In this document: piece after piece, positions 1-12,900 of the stretch | How positions within the stretch are numbered: position 1 is the stretch's first letter | How the letters are laid out: each line of letters opens with the position of its first letter | Assembly: GCA_028583605.1 (NCBI GenBank) | Contig: CM053327.1 | Coordinates: 33,102,126 to 33,166,125, forward strand | Source: Dastarcus helophoroides | Lineage: Eukaryota; Arthropoda; Insecta; Coleoptera; Bothrideridae | Direction of reading: 5' to 3' | DNA length: 64,000 nucleotides | Position numbers and translations under genes: made by a program | The notes under the pieces: generated by a model | What the model was told of the DNA's origin: nothing | The model's input: the letters and a program-made list of their open reading frames with translations, nothing else | Databases searched by the model: none

Positions 1-985
1 ACCTAGACGTTATGTCAATCTTGTGACATTTTTTTTTTTGGAAATTATATCCTTTGTTCAAAATTTTGATTACTTCACGGAGTTATGACTTTTTTCTTTA
101 AATGTCCATTTTTTTCCAAAAATTTCTATTTATTTCTCGAAGTTTTTGTTCCTGAGGATTGCGCTTTCACTTGAAAAATTCGAATTTTTCAATAATTTAA
201 TTTTTTCGTTTCAATTTTTTTGAAATTATCGATATTTTTGAGAATTTCCACTTCTCTGAAATGTTCCAACTTTTATCATCAAAATTTCGACCTTTTCCCA
301 AAATTGCAACTTTTCTTTGTTAATATGATTGTTGTGTTTTTTTAAACCTCGACGTTTTGTCAATCTTTTTACTTTTTTTTTAGAAAAATTTGTCGTTTGT
401 TCAAAATTTTGATTTTTTCACGGTCATGACTTTTTTTTTGAAAATATCGACTTTTTCCAAAAACTTCAATTTTTTCTCTAAGTTTCCGTTCGTAAGAATT
501 TGTCTTTCATTTAAAAAATCCTACTTTTTCGAAAGTTTAATTATATTTATTTCAATTTTTTTGAACTTGTCAATCTTTTTTTAGGAATTTCCACTTAACT
601 GACATTCTCGAACTTTTCTCAAAATTTCAGCTTTTCTTTGTTAATGTGATTGCAGCTTTTTTAAGAAAACCTTGACGGTATTCATTTCTTTCACTTTTTT
701 TTGAAAATTTTGTCCTTTTCTCCAACTTTTGACTATTTCACGGAGTTATGAACATATTTTGAAAATGTGGACTTTTTTTTTAAACTTCTATTTTCTTCTC
801 TCGAAGTTTCCTTTTTGACGGATTTGTCCTTCATTTGAAAAATCCCACTTTTCCGAAAGTTAAATTTCCTTCGTTTCAATTTTTTTAAATTGTCGACCCT
901 TTTTCAGAATTTCCACTTTTCTAAGATTTTCGATCTTTTATCCCCAAAATTTCATTTTTCTCGAAGTTTTGACCTTAGGAATTTG
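1..985. repeat. T-rich degenerate array at left edge
   Basis: About 1 kb of strongly strand-asymmetric sequence. The + strand is full of T runs separated by short words such as CAAAATTT, CGAC, GGAATT and GAAAATTT, and a loose phrase of roughly 330 bases (starting near 30, 345 and 665) recurs with many changes. ORFs here are open only because the words avoid stops in one frame. Similar sequence fills three hAT-like elements elsewhere in the window. The left end is outside the window, so no terminal repeat or target duplication can be seen. Confidence 0.7.
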
Positions 986-2984
986 AACTTTTTTTATATC
1001 TTTTAGAAAAAACAATACAGATTACGAGAAAATGCAGATAATAAAAATTAATTCAAAATCTTCAGATTAATCAAAAACGTTAAAATGATAATTAGTCATT
1101 TCAAAATTTAAGTCGAAAATAAACCAAAATATTTAATCAAAGCCGTTAAATATAACACAATTTGAACTTTTTTCAAAATTCCAAGTTGTTTGAAAACACC
1201 GACTTAAAACTTTAATTATTTTTATTTTCAAAATGATAATGTTAACATTTTAACTGTTTCTCTAATTTTCAAATTTAAATGACTTTTTCTGAAAAGTTCG
1301 GATTGTTTTGAAGAGATTTTACTTTTTAAATGGCGAATTTTAAAAATTTTGAATGAATTGTATAAAGAGAATTAAAGATATTTTCGATTTTAAGTTAGTT
1401 CACCGAAAGTAATTGTCGCTAGTTTTTAGAACGTTATGTCTGCGATACGTATTGCAAGACGTAAGTACCAGATTGCCACCACTACTTAACTTTTAGCATA
1501 GACTATAGGCGTGGATCCGTGGATACAAAAATACAAATTTCGAACCCGCTTTGCAGTAGTTTTTTTGAGCCCATTGGGCAAAAAATTTATGCGACGAAGC
1601 TTTCGCCAAAAGTATCTAGAAGGAATGGTGTTGCCATTACTTCAAGATGTTTCCCTAAGCTGCGGAATGAAGCATCGAAATTTCGTGAGATGTGTAACTT
1701 CAGATTGAGTTCATGTAAAAACGACGCGGCTCATATTTTACTATTTCTTTCACAATATCATTCTACATATTATATTACTTTTTTATTAAAATTTATAGAA
1801 AGGTTTGGGCGCAATAAATTAAAATCTCTTCAGAAACATTCTTCACCTATACTTTACATGTTAAAAATCGTAACTTTGACATTGAATATCTCAGCTTTTG
1901 CATCGGATCGTGTCTTACTTTTGTAGATAGGTAGTCTCTGTAGATAGGTAACACTGCTGGTAACATCTGACAGAAATTTAAACAAAATATATGGGAAAAC
2001 AGTTGACCGGTAAACTTTCTTAAAGCTAGTATTTTAAAAGAGGACATTCTTCAAGTTTAAATTGAGTACTTCCAAAAAAACTGTTGGTGGACCTGGTGCA
2101 ACAAGCGCAACCTAGTCAGCAGTACCACCCCTAAATATGTAATGTAGCAGATCGTAAACATCTGAACCACTAACAGTTGACCCAATGACGTTTAGCAGAA
2201 ACGGTCACTCTGAAAAACTCCAGAGAACTAATTCGTTTTATAACGCTTTAGTCTTCCTCAAAAGTTGAGTGTTTTTCTGATCATTTGGAAATTAAATTCG
2301 AATTACCGTTTCGGCTTGACACCGTACCAAAGGTCGAAACTAAGTTTTTTGGCCAAAACCGATACTTTATTCTATATTTATTTTCACTTTGTAGTAGAAA
2401 TATTTATTTTAGGTTTGTTAAATAACAGTCGTTTATTCAACAATAAAACAGATGTCATGCAATGCAATTTATCGATCAGATACTGAAATAGCACTTGAAA
2501 TTATCAATATGAATAAAGAAATTGCACTTTTAATCAATCATTTCGACAGCTCCACAGACGGCTCTCAAGTATGCTTTATATTTGCAGTGTTTAATCCACG
2601 TGGGTGGGCAAATTACTGGAAATAATTACACAAATAAATTATTTAGATTAGATTATGCGTATCACGTGTCACTGAAGATTTCCTGTCATGGTTTCTCAAG
2701 TAAATTTATGTTATGTTCCCCAGAATTAGTTGACATACAACATTCGAGATCTGTGACATATTTAATAAAATATTAATGCGATCAGTAAAAAGCTTATGGA
2801 GTTATTAGTAAATTATTTTTTTTTCTTGACATCTTTAAAAACCTATAACTCTGATACAAAATATTTTTTAGTAAATTTAAATCGTACTTAAATCGTATTC
2901 ATTTATCATTCTACCGTTAAGCGTTGTCGGTGAGGATTTAAGGACATCTTTCTCTGTAGTAAATCTCGAAGCCTGACTCACAGC
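986..2984. other. AT-rich sequence, no gene recognised
   Basis: No exon, transposase or RNA gene was recognised. The longest open frame (1519-1926, +) shows no familiar motif and is not supported as a gene. The first 400 bases still carry A/T-rich words like those of the array to the left. Confidence 0.5.
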
Positions 2985-3105
2985 TAACGCACAGCGTAAG
3001 CGGGTGAGTCTAGGAGCATGAAATTTTACTCAGATGTTCGCCGTAATACGTAGGTGAGCGCCAAGAAAAGATTTATCAAAATTCAGCCTCTAAGGTAATA
3101 AGATG
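2985..3105 (-). repeat. Dispersed repeat, copy 1
   Basis: About 120 bases that recur in inverted orientation at 16150-16275. Shared blocks include GTCTAGGAGCA, GAAATT, AATACGTAGGTGAGC and AAAATTCAGCC followed by TAAGGTAATA. The copies have diverged by substitutions and small indels. This is probably a short non-autonomous element; no terminal repeat was identified. Confidence 0.6.
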
Positions 3106-3877
3106 AGCATTAATGCAAGGCTATATTTTTGCAATTAATAATACACAAGATCCTCTTTAAAGTTGCCTATACGACGTTGTCGTATAAAGTCAAAGTTTTT
3201 AAAAATTTAAAATTTTGGAAAAATAGGGGTTTAAAAAAACCGAAATTTTCAAAAGGTGGGATCGAAAAAGAGACGATATTTTTGGTAAAAGAGAATTCTC
3301 AAAATAAAGTCGAACTTGTGAAAAGTAGAAGCGAAATTTAAAAGGGCGAATATTAAAAAAAATTGAAATTTTGGAAAAATGTCGTGTGATCGCGTACATC
3401 AGCTAGTTTAGTTTATAATTTTATAAACGGGATGAACAGGAAAGCCCTAGTTGTCCGTCTTAGCAAATCTCTAAGAATATAGCAATTGAAAATTCAGGTA
3501 TTTTAAATTTAAAGAAATTTGATCACATGATACCAATTATTTAAAAGATAAGAGACTGTAGTTGTACCTTACGGTTAATTATGTGTATTTAAGTCACAAT
3601 CGATAAAACTGCTTATCTAGAACCAAATTATTTCCTGCAAAAAATTATCAAAGTATAAAATTTTACGTATACTTTTTTTACAAGAATATAATCATCAAGT
3701 ACAAAACGACGAAAGAGTTCGTAAAATCATTCAGCTCCACAAAAGAAAAAACACAAAAGGGGTTCCATAACAAAAGCGGTACGTTACTGCGGGTCCATAT
3801 ATGGCGCAGCGCGCATAGCTCAATGCTTAGTCTTATTTAGTGCTAGTCCGAAATCGGATCTACATCCATTGAATAAA
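3106..3877. other. Region upstream of the uridine phosphorylase start codon
   Basis: This must include the proximal promoter and 5' UTR if the exon 1 start call is right. A somewhat more CG-containing patch lies at 3770-3870. No convincing TATA box or initiator could be fixed, and an additional upstream non-coding exon cannot be excluded. Confidence 0.35.
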
Positions 3878-3990
3878 ATGTCAAATTCGTGTTGTGGGAA
3901 AGGAGAACGGCACAACGGTCACTGTCAGTGCGGTAAAGAGGACGAGAATAACGACCAATTATGCCATGACAAGGACGCAAAAGGACATGG
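3878..3990 (+). CDS. UPP1: Uridine phosphorylase exon 1
   Basis: The ATG at 3878 opens 37 codons rich in Cys, His, Gly and acidic residues. The donor is GG|GTATTT, and the split glycine codon joins exon 2 (GG+C). An in-frame stop follows shortly after the donor, so splicing here is needed. Conservation of this N-terminus cannot be judged from the window, and insect genes of this family may use alternative first exons. Confidence 0.7.
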
Positions 3991-6900
3991 GTATTTGATT
4001 TGATTTTTAGCCTCTTAGATGCCTTAGAACGAAAAAAAGAAACATAATTAATTTACCTGAGTTTGTTTCAGGTAAACAGAATTTGCTTTTGTTTGTATGT
4101 ACTTAATTAATATGTTTAAGTTTACCACAAATGTTTGTGTTAAAGCTAAATTCTCCGGCTCCTTATTAATTTGTTGGAATAGCAATTTCACCTGATTTAG
4201 ATTGTAATCCATAACGCATTTGTATTTTTTTTAAAACAAATTGATTTGCACATATATCCTCGATAAAAAAACTGATAAGGAAAAATTTTATTTGATTTGA
4301 TTGATTTATATTGCAAAATTACTGTTTGAAAAGGAGAATTAACGTTGACATATTTTCAAATTTGGTTTAAATAATTCTTGTTTTTTAGATTATTCTTCCA
4401 GCGACTTAGGCAACTATTTATTTTATATTCACTAATTTTTCACACATTGAAAGAATGATATAAATAGAAAATATAATAAACAAATGTTAGTGCAATCAAT
4501 CAATCATTTATTCAAAGTGTTGATATGTATTATCATTTCAAATTTATATACTTTAAGTATTAGAAGCGTAAAATTATTTGACTTTATCAAAAAAAGTATT
4601 TGAAATCACTGTGGAGGTTATAGTGTTACATAAATTGTATAAAACTTAAAGGATTATAGGATTATTACGAAAAATTTAAGCTTTGCAAAATCGCCAATTG
4701 TCTTATTAGTGAGTTGGATTAGACTTCAGTATTTAAACACATAGTTTAACGTTTTTATCTACAAAACTGAATCTACTTATCAATTTGGTTGTTTAAAAAA
4801 AGATTATTTTGCATAATAAAAACTAAACAATTTGCCATACATATTTGCTACAAGGAAATAATCGATTTCTGAAACGAGAGTAATAAATATTTAAAAAACG
4901 GTGGTAGCATATTTGGTCGCTTATACGGTTGGCGTTAGTTTGGGTTGTTTGTTACTTGTCGATAAATTATACTTTAAAATAACTAAAACCCTCAATTTCG
5001 AATCTAATATTAGATTTCAATATATTTAGATTTATATTTTAGATTTCTTATTTGCACGTGGAAGCTATTTAAGGTTGGGGCACCTTTGTTTTTAACAATA
5101 TCATCAAAAGTTAGCCCTCATTTGATTCTAAAGAAGACTTTTTGATTTATTTAATTAATTTTTTTACAGTTGTTGCTTTTGTTTAATGAAGTTTCGCAAT
5201 CGTAATAATACACCGTACTAGAGTGATTACCGTTATAGTAATTACCACAGAATACCTCCAAGTAATTACACAAATTGCACCGAGAAATGAACAAGTAATC
5301 TTGGAAGTTCTGTATTAAAATTTAACATCACTATTGATTGATTGCATGATTGTCTTATTAACAGAATTCTATCTATTTTTGCAAAGTGAAAATTTCTTTA
5401 GGCGCGTTGAGCCATTTTAGATATAGGGAAAATTATGGTTTGCCTTCACCATTACGCTTATTTACCAAAATCTCTAATGTAGCTATGAGTAAGAAGTGTA
5501 ACAGTATTAAAAAACATCTAATCGACAAAGGGGTCCGAACCTGAGACCTATGAGACCTATAAAGCAAAATCTGTCGCCTTAACCAGCTAAACTATGCTGA
5601 CTGATGACAAGAATATGAATTTTACTGGGTTTAAGGAGATTAGAGTGCGATAGGCCCCAAACTACGCAAATAATATTCTTTGTGAAAACTATTTCACAAT
5701 TAATGTTTAAAAATTGTTATAGGAATTGTACTATTTTTTAATATATTGCAATAAATATTTATCTAAATCATTATTACTAATGCATATCGTTTATTTATGT
5801 TGTAATTACTGATGTAAATTAAGAAAAACATAAAAAGTTGTTCCAGTTTACGCAAATAACTAAAAAAACAGTAGAAAGAGCATAATATCGTAATTTAATA
5901 TTAAGAAAATCATAAAATGATTTAAATATCGTAATCAAAAATAAGCATATTTGTCTGTTTTGAAACAGACACGTTGCAACTAATTGATAGTTGACACTCC
6001 TGACTACTGATACTTGAGTAAGCTATCAATAATTAATATAAATAAAAATGAATAACTATCAAATATTATGAAGCAGTGATCAAAATTGGAAAAAAATTTG
6101 TATATTGAAAAGCAACATGCATGACTGAAGCAGTTTACAAGCAAACTAACATAATCTCCAATCAACCCCCATCTAAACAAAGTAAACAAAAAGCATAAAT
6201 GTTGAATATTATTTTTATTGTTTAATTATTGGATCACTGTGCATTACAACAGTCGTACAACAAGAGCAAATACGATGATAATTTTAATTTTTTTTAAAGT
6301 TTAATCCACTCGCAAAGGTAACCCCATTATGCTTTCAAAGCTCTGCGAAACAAGGATAGATGGCGATGAACCGCCTTCTTAAACAAGGATAGGTTGTAAT
6401 CTTTGGGCGAAATTCCTTTCGATAACAAGTTCCATAACTTGGAAGTTCTATAGAAAAAAGAGTCTCCGTAGGCAGAAGTCCTTACTGTGTCAAGCTGGAC
6501 CGCACAGGAATTTGCTGTTTCCGACTGTCTAGTACGCCTCAAGAATCTTGCCCTTGGGGGGATTAATCCTATTAGTTTCTGCGAGCATCTTCCATGATAC
6601 TACTTGTAGAAAAGACACCAACCATACGCCTGTGCTCTAGTGTTTCGAGAGAATCAGTCAGACTCTCGTCATCAATTAGGCGGATCACTCTTCTTTGAAT
6701 TGGATCCAAGAGAGCTAAAGTGTGTTTTGGGGCTGAAGTCCAAACATGAGAACAGTATTTTAGTGTTGGCCTAACTTGAGCTTTGTATAGTGTTAATAGC
6801 TGATGAGATGTGAAGTACTTCTTAGCTCTAAAAAGAAAGCCTAACTTCTGAGAGGAGGATTTGACATGATCGTCCCAAGAGAAGTTAGTGCTTGCATTCA

Positions 6901-9900
6901 CTCCTAGGATAGATAGATTAGATCCCATCGGAAGGATTTTACCTTCTACGAGGATTGCCTTTTATATTTCGGGATTAGAGAACAAAAACAAATATTAATA
7001 ATCGAAAATCACTTTATTGTTTTGAAAATATTCCCCATGAAGATCTATACAGTTTTGCATGCGTTTGAACCAATTGTCGAAGAACTTTTGCCACTCTGAT
7101 TGAGGTATCTCCAAAACATGCTTTCTGAATGCAGAAACCGCTTCTTCAGGTGTCGAAAAACGTTGACATCTCAGTTTGTTTTTTACGTACGGGAATAAAA
7201 AGAAGTCATTCGGTGCCAAGTCAGAACTATACGGCGGATGATCCATCAAATCGATGTTTTGGGGGCTCAAAAATGAAGTTGTTTGAGCCGATGTGTGAGA
7301 GCTCTCATTGTCGTGGTGAAGAGTGATCCGTCTTCGGTGGTTGGTTTTCCTGATTTCTTGGAAGACAACTGGCAAACAAATGGTTGTGTACCACTCAGAA
7401 TTGACTATTCTGCGTTGTTCTAGTGGTACGGTTGCGACATGTCCAGTTTTTCCGAAAAAACAGGCAACCATTTGCTTGGAAGTGCTTCGTGCGCGAACAA
7501 CTTTTGTTGTATTTGGCTCATCTTGAAACACCCATACAATCGACTGCTGTTTACTTTCAGGCTCATACGCGTAAATCCACGATTCATCACCTGTCACGAT
7601 GTCATAGACGTGTTTCGAAGCACCGCGATCGTATTTTTTGAGCATTTCTTTCGACCAATCGACACAAGCCTTTTTTTGAGCGATTGACAAATTGTGTGGG
7701 ATCCAACGCGAACAAATTTTGTTGACAGTCATATGTTTATGCAATATTGAATGTGTGCTGGTCCCACTAATGCCTAAGGTTGTCTCAATCTCACGATAGG
7801 TCACATGACGATCTTGCAATATCAGTTCGCGCACAGCATCAATGGTTTTCGGAACAACAACTGATTTTGGACGACCTTCACGAAATTCGTCTTGGAGTGA
7901 ACTACGACCACGATTGAATTCACCATACCATCGATAAACACTGGTCCTTGATGGAGCTTCATCGCCAAAAATTGAATTAAGTTCATCCATGCACTGTCGC
8001 TGAGTTAATCCACGTCAAAAGTTGTAAAAAATAATCGCACGAAAATGTTCACGATTTAATTCCATTTTTGGGCCGAGATGAATCTTTTAAGTTACTGTAA
8101 ACAACACAAATAGCGCTCGTATATCAAAACAGTCTGAGTACGTATAAGTCAAAAATGTCCAACTTTACGATAGAGCTGTCAGTTGCCAGATTGCAACACT
8201 AGGTTGCCAAATCCCGAAACATAAAAGGCAACCCTCGTATTAGTATGTTTGCTGCATTATCCCTTGATGTTTTCTTAGAGAAAACCGCGGCACGAGTTTT
8301 TAAAGGGTTGAAGTCGGCCAAATTGTTCTTACCCCATTCTAGAATAATCTCGAGATCCCGATTAATCGTCTGTATCTGCTGTTCCCTTAGTCGATCTGAA
8401 GCACCGATAGATAATGGTTTGTCGGAGAAAAAAAAGACACAAGGTTACTATCATCTGCATAGCTGTATATAAGATTGGAAGTTGAAGCTGAGAGATCGTT
8501 TATGTGTAACAGAAATAGAGTAGGAGACAGAACAGACCCCTGAAGTACCCCTGCGTTAATCGCGAATATCTCCGATGAGATGCATCGTCGACGACCTGAA
8601 GAGATTTGTCAGTGAGAAAATTGGATATCAAATGACAGAGTCCAGGAAGAAGACCATAAGATGTAATTTGGCGAGAAGAGATCGGTGCCAGACTCTGTTG
8701 AAAGCCTTTGAGATATCCAATGCCACAATTCTAGCCTCACCATGTTTTTCCATAGCTGAGTTACAGATATGAGTAACATATGCCAGTAGATCGCCAGTGG
8801 AACGTTGTTGCCTAAAACCGTATTGCCTGTCGAAGATGATTCTATTTTCCTCCAGATATTTAAGAATCTCGATGTTAATAACCTTTCCCATCACTTTATA
8901 TAAGGGGTAACAAAGATATAGGGCGATAGTTGTTAGCCAGATTGCTTTTTCCCTTTTTAGGGACAGGCTGCACTCTAGCAGATTTCCAGATGTTAGGGAA
9001 TACACCTTTGTTGTAAGAGAGTGTGAGCAGTTTGCTTAGGACAGGAGTCAACTCTGGGGCGCACTTCTTAAGAACAATAGCGGGAATACCATCAAAGCCA
9101 GAAGCTTTTGAGGTGTCGCCAGCTCAAAGAGAATCTTCCTGATCGTGCGTTGTCTGAAAACAACTTCAGGCATCGAAGTGCCAACCTTAGGAAGAATAGG
9201 AGGTTGTGCGTTTCGAGAATCAAGATTGGAATCTTCAGCAAACATTAAGGCTAACATGTCAGCCTTTTCCTTGGAGGTACTAGCAATATTGCTATTTTCA
9301 TCGAGTAAAGGTAGAAAATTTGAAGGTGTAAAATTATTGCCAATCGACTTTGCAAATCCCCAAAAGGACCTGAAACCATTCGGACAGTTGATAAGCCTCT
9401 GGCGCATTTTACGATCGAAATCCCCTTTTGCCTAGTCAATAACCTGTTTACAAGAATTTCGTGCATCTACAAATATGGTCCGAGTCTCGACTGAGAAATT
9501 ATTTCGCCAACGACGATATGCGCGATTTTTGCAGGACACAGCCTGAGCACATTTTTTGCTGAATCAAGATTTACTGGAGGCAGACTTCTTTTGGGAGTGG
9601 GGAATTGAGCATTCCATACCAATCAGGATAGTTTCAGTCAATCACGGCTTTATGTAAGACCACAGTATGGAGCCGAAGAGAGATGTGATTGAGGCCTCTT
9701 TTGCGAGTCTATCTGCTTCTTCGTTTCCTTCTATGCCTTGATGCCCTGGAACCCTCTGTTAGCAGTCCCTAAACTGCCCATTTTTTTCTATTTTTAAGTA
9801 CAGAACCTCCTACTTCTATAAAAAAATCTTTGTGTCAATCTCAGTTTTAAAATCGACATAGAAAAGTTGAAAGTGAAAAATAGTAAAAACAGGAAAAATT

Positions 9901-12900
9901 TTTCTTACCATTTTTTTTTTAGAAATTTGAATTTGTTTCCAAATTACTTCTTCATTTTCAGAATCCCAAGTAAAATAAGTACTCTATAACTAATTTATTT
10001 TCTTTAACTCTCTAATATTGAAATTTTGTGATTAAATTCAACTGTAAATTTAAAATATTTGGGCAAAGTTGAATATTTCTAAAATTTCTAAAAATAGCAA
10101 AATAAATCGACGATTCAGGGAGAAAAATTTAAAATATGGAAAAAATATTTCAGAAATTATTCGAATTTTTGTTAGAAATTTCGCCTATTTTAAAATTTCA
10201 AATTCAAAATTAAAATGGATGTTAAAACATATTTTAAATTTGTATTTTTTTAAATTTTGGCTTAAAAAATTAAAATCGAAATCTCGGGGAAAAAAGGTCA
10301 AAATTTTTGAGAGAGACAAAACTGGAAATTCCACTTCAGTAGTTATAATTCAAAATTTTCACTTTAAACCCAAAATTTTCAGAATCTAAATTTCGACCTT
10401 GTAAATTTCTTTAAATTTTCTTCGTTTTTGTAAATTCGATAGTTTTAAAATATTGCTTTCTGAAAACTTAAGACATGTTTGCAAATATTCTCTATAATTT
10501 ATTTGCGAAGTATTCATATTTGTATGCAGTTTTATTGGCTTTTTCTTCGCCGGTCACTCCTTTCACAATCCTAAATTTCAGTACCTTCTATTAAGGAATG
10601 GCAATCTGTTTTAGATTGCCGCAAACAGCGATTGCGTTGGATCTTGGTTTGTCAATCGCTGTTTGGGACTCAACACTGAAAAACACTTAAAATTATATTA
10701 AAATTTAAATGACGTAAAAAATAAATAACAACAAGATTATTTAAAATTTTAACGTTTCGAGCAGTGTTATTCTCTGCCCGTCGTCAGAAAACCAATTCAA
10801 ATGTATTCCTTTACAAATTTTTTTGTAAGCTGTCAGAAAGTAATTCTGACAGTTTATTGAAATTTAGGATTGTGAAAGGAGTGACCGGCGAAGAAAAAGC
10901 CAATAAAACTGCATACAAATGTTTGCAAATGTTTATTTTTTTTGAACTTTTTAACCTTTGTTCAAAATTTTGATTATTTCTCAAAGTTTTGACTTTTTTT
11001 TCGAATCTTTAGATTGGAAAATTTCGAATTTTTTTTAAGTATCAGTTTTAGATTACTGGAATTAGTTGGAATTTTAAAATGGAGTATTTTTCAAATTTAA
11101 GCTAAAAAGTTTCACATAAAAGGGTGAAATTAAGTAATTTTCACGTTTAAAATCTAAGCATGACATATTCAGAAAAATAGCACAAATAGTAAAAATTTAA
11201 AGTTACATAAAAAAACTTGATGATGGATATTAAATTTTGAAAAAAAAGGGTACAACATTTTTCCATTCACGAACTACCAATATAGCAGCTTACTGGACGT
11301 CACGAAGCCCCCCCCCCCTTTGGCCCCCGCTCTTGACAACGCTCTATACATTAATTAATGTCTTGGTTAGCAAATTAAGTATTCCTTTTTCAAGTTATTA
11401 TTAATTAAAACGATGATTATGATGCTATTCATAATCTTGATTAGAGACAATTAAAAAATTACGAGGGATCTTCTGTGGTTTCGTACCTCTATTAGCGTTT
11501 AAGGTTAATTGTTAACTTGGAATTTAATGAAAATTGAAAATGAATTGACATCATTTTGCATTTCTGTAGATGAGAATAGAAAATTCTGAAATGGCAAGGG
11601 AGTTTAAATATCTGGCAAATAAAATTGTAATAAAAATATTTTATATATGTGTACTTCCAGATATGAGTTTTTTTCAATTTATGTCTCTTTATTGCATTGT
11701 ACTTCTTATGTGTCGTAATCAAATTTCTTTTGAATTTCCAAAATAAATAAACAAGTAATACAAAATATAGGTCAAAGTTCGGGACAAAATATCAGTAAAA
11801 AATATCTTTTGTAATTTAAGATGAAAAATAAAGATAAAACAGACTTGCCGACATCAATAAAATATTATTAATCGAGACCTACAATATATTTTAATATATT
11901 ACACAGCCATAAATAACTCTGTGCTGACATCAAATAAGATAAAAACGATATTAAAAGTGGATGATAATCTTACCAAATAAACCACAAACACCGAGAGAAG
12001 GCAAAATGCTACCCTTTATATTAAATTAGAAATTGTATTTCAATGTTTAGAATGTGATAAGCGTATTTTGATGTTACAAATTAAAAAATATCTTTTCTTT
12101 TTTAAATGCACTCCACTCACAATTATGTCTTTGGAGCACTGCAAGTAGGATGCGCTTTATCGAAACTGATACCACCAATAACTACAACTACCGTACAATT
12201 TCAGTAATCCTTCCTGTTAAAAAAACAACTAATGCAGGATTAGGATTTATCGGATAATGGATGTACATAGAAATGGAATATACGTAAAAAAAGGAAATAA
12301 GCACAGTTGATTAAAATTCAATCAGTGCACTCCATTTTTTTTACTGAAAGTCTGCAGCACTTTAATTTGCACGTCGAATTGAAATTGGTGCTGAATTATT
12401 GCAGTGAATTCTGGATTATTGTATTGGGGCACTACATTAAAATTATCATGATGGTTGTTTTAAAATAAAAAATATAAAATAAATGGCAAGGAAAGGTATT
12501 TCTAATTAACAATATTAAGACATAAGACAGTTATGAACTGATTCATGAAAAACTTTTTTTTTAGCATACGTATCATATTCTAAAATACATTTTTTATTTG
12601 CAGCTACTTCGACGGGTCAGTAAAATTAAACAATCCTCATTTAGAACTTATGGACCAAGACATATTATATCATTTGTCTCTTGGCAGTGGTTCACATGAC
12701 CTGGTAGAAATGTTTGGGGACATAAAGGTGAGTGTAATTTACTTTCATAAAACATCATGTTAACGGTTTTTTTTGTCAAAGAAAGTTGATGTGTCACGAA
12801 CTGTTGGCATAGCCAATTCTAAGTTATAAGAATATGTAATTTAAAAGAGAGTGGTAATCATGACTACAGCAGTGACTGGTAATCCTCTGGAATTTATTTG

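Larger units (their letters stand above)
6288..9650 (-). mobile_element. Jockey-like non-LTR retrotransposon, split by a mariner
   Basis: A 5'-truncated LINE in antisense orientation to the host gene. Reading from high to low coordinates come a decayed linker region (9540-9050), reverse transcriptase (9005-8240), then, after a mariner insertion at 8237-6949, the RT C-terminal and tail region (6928-6332), and a short A-rich tail (T run on the + strand near 6290). A second copy begins at 63168 near the right edge. Multiple frameshifts and stops make it inactive. The clade name is inferred from motif style only. Confidence 0.8.

Noticed and set aside
1519..1926. 135-codon open frame on the + strand
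   Set aside because: No recognisable motif, no splice or homology context, and composition like the surrounding intergenic sequence.
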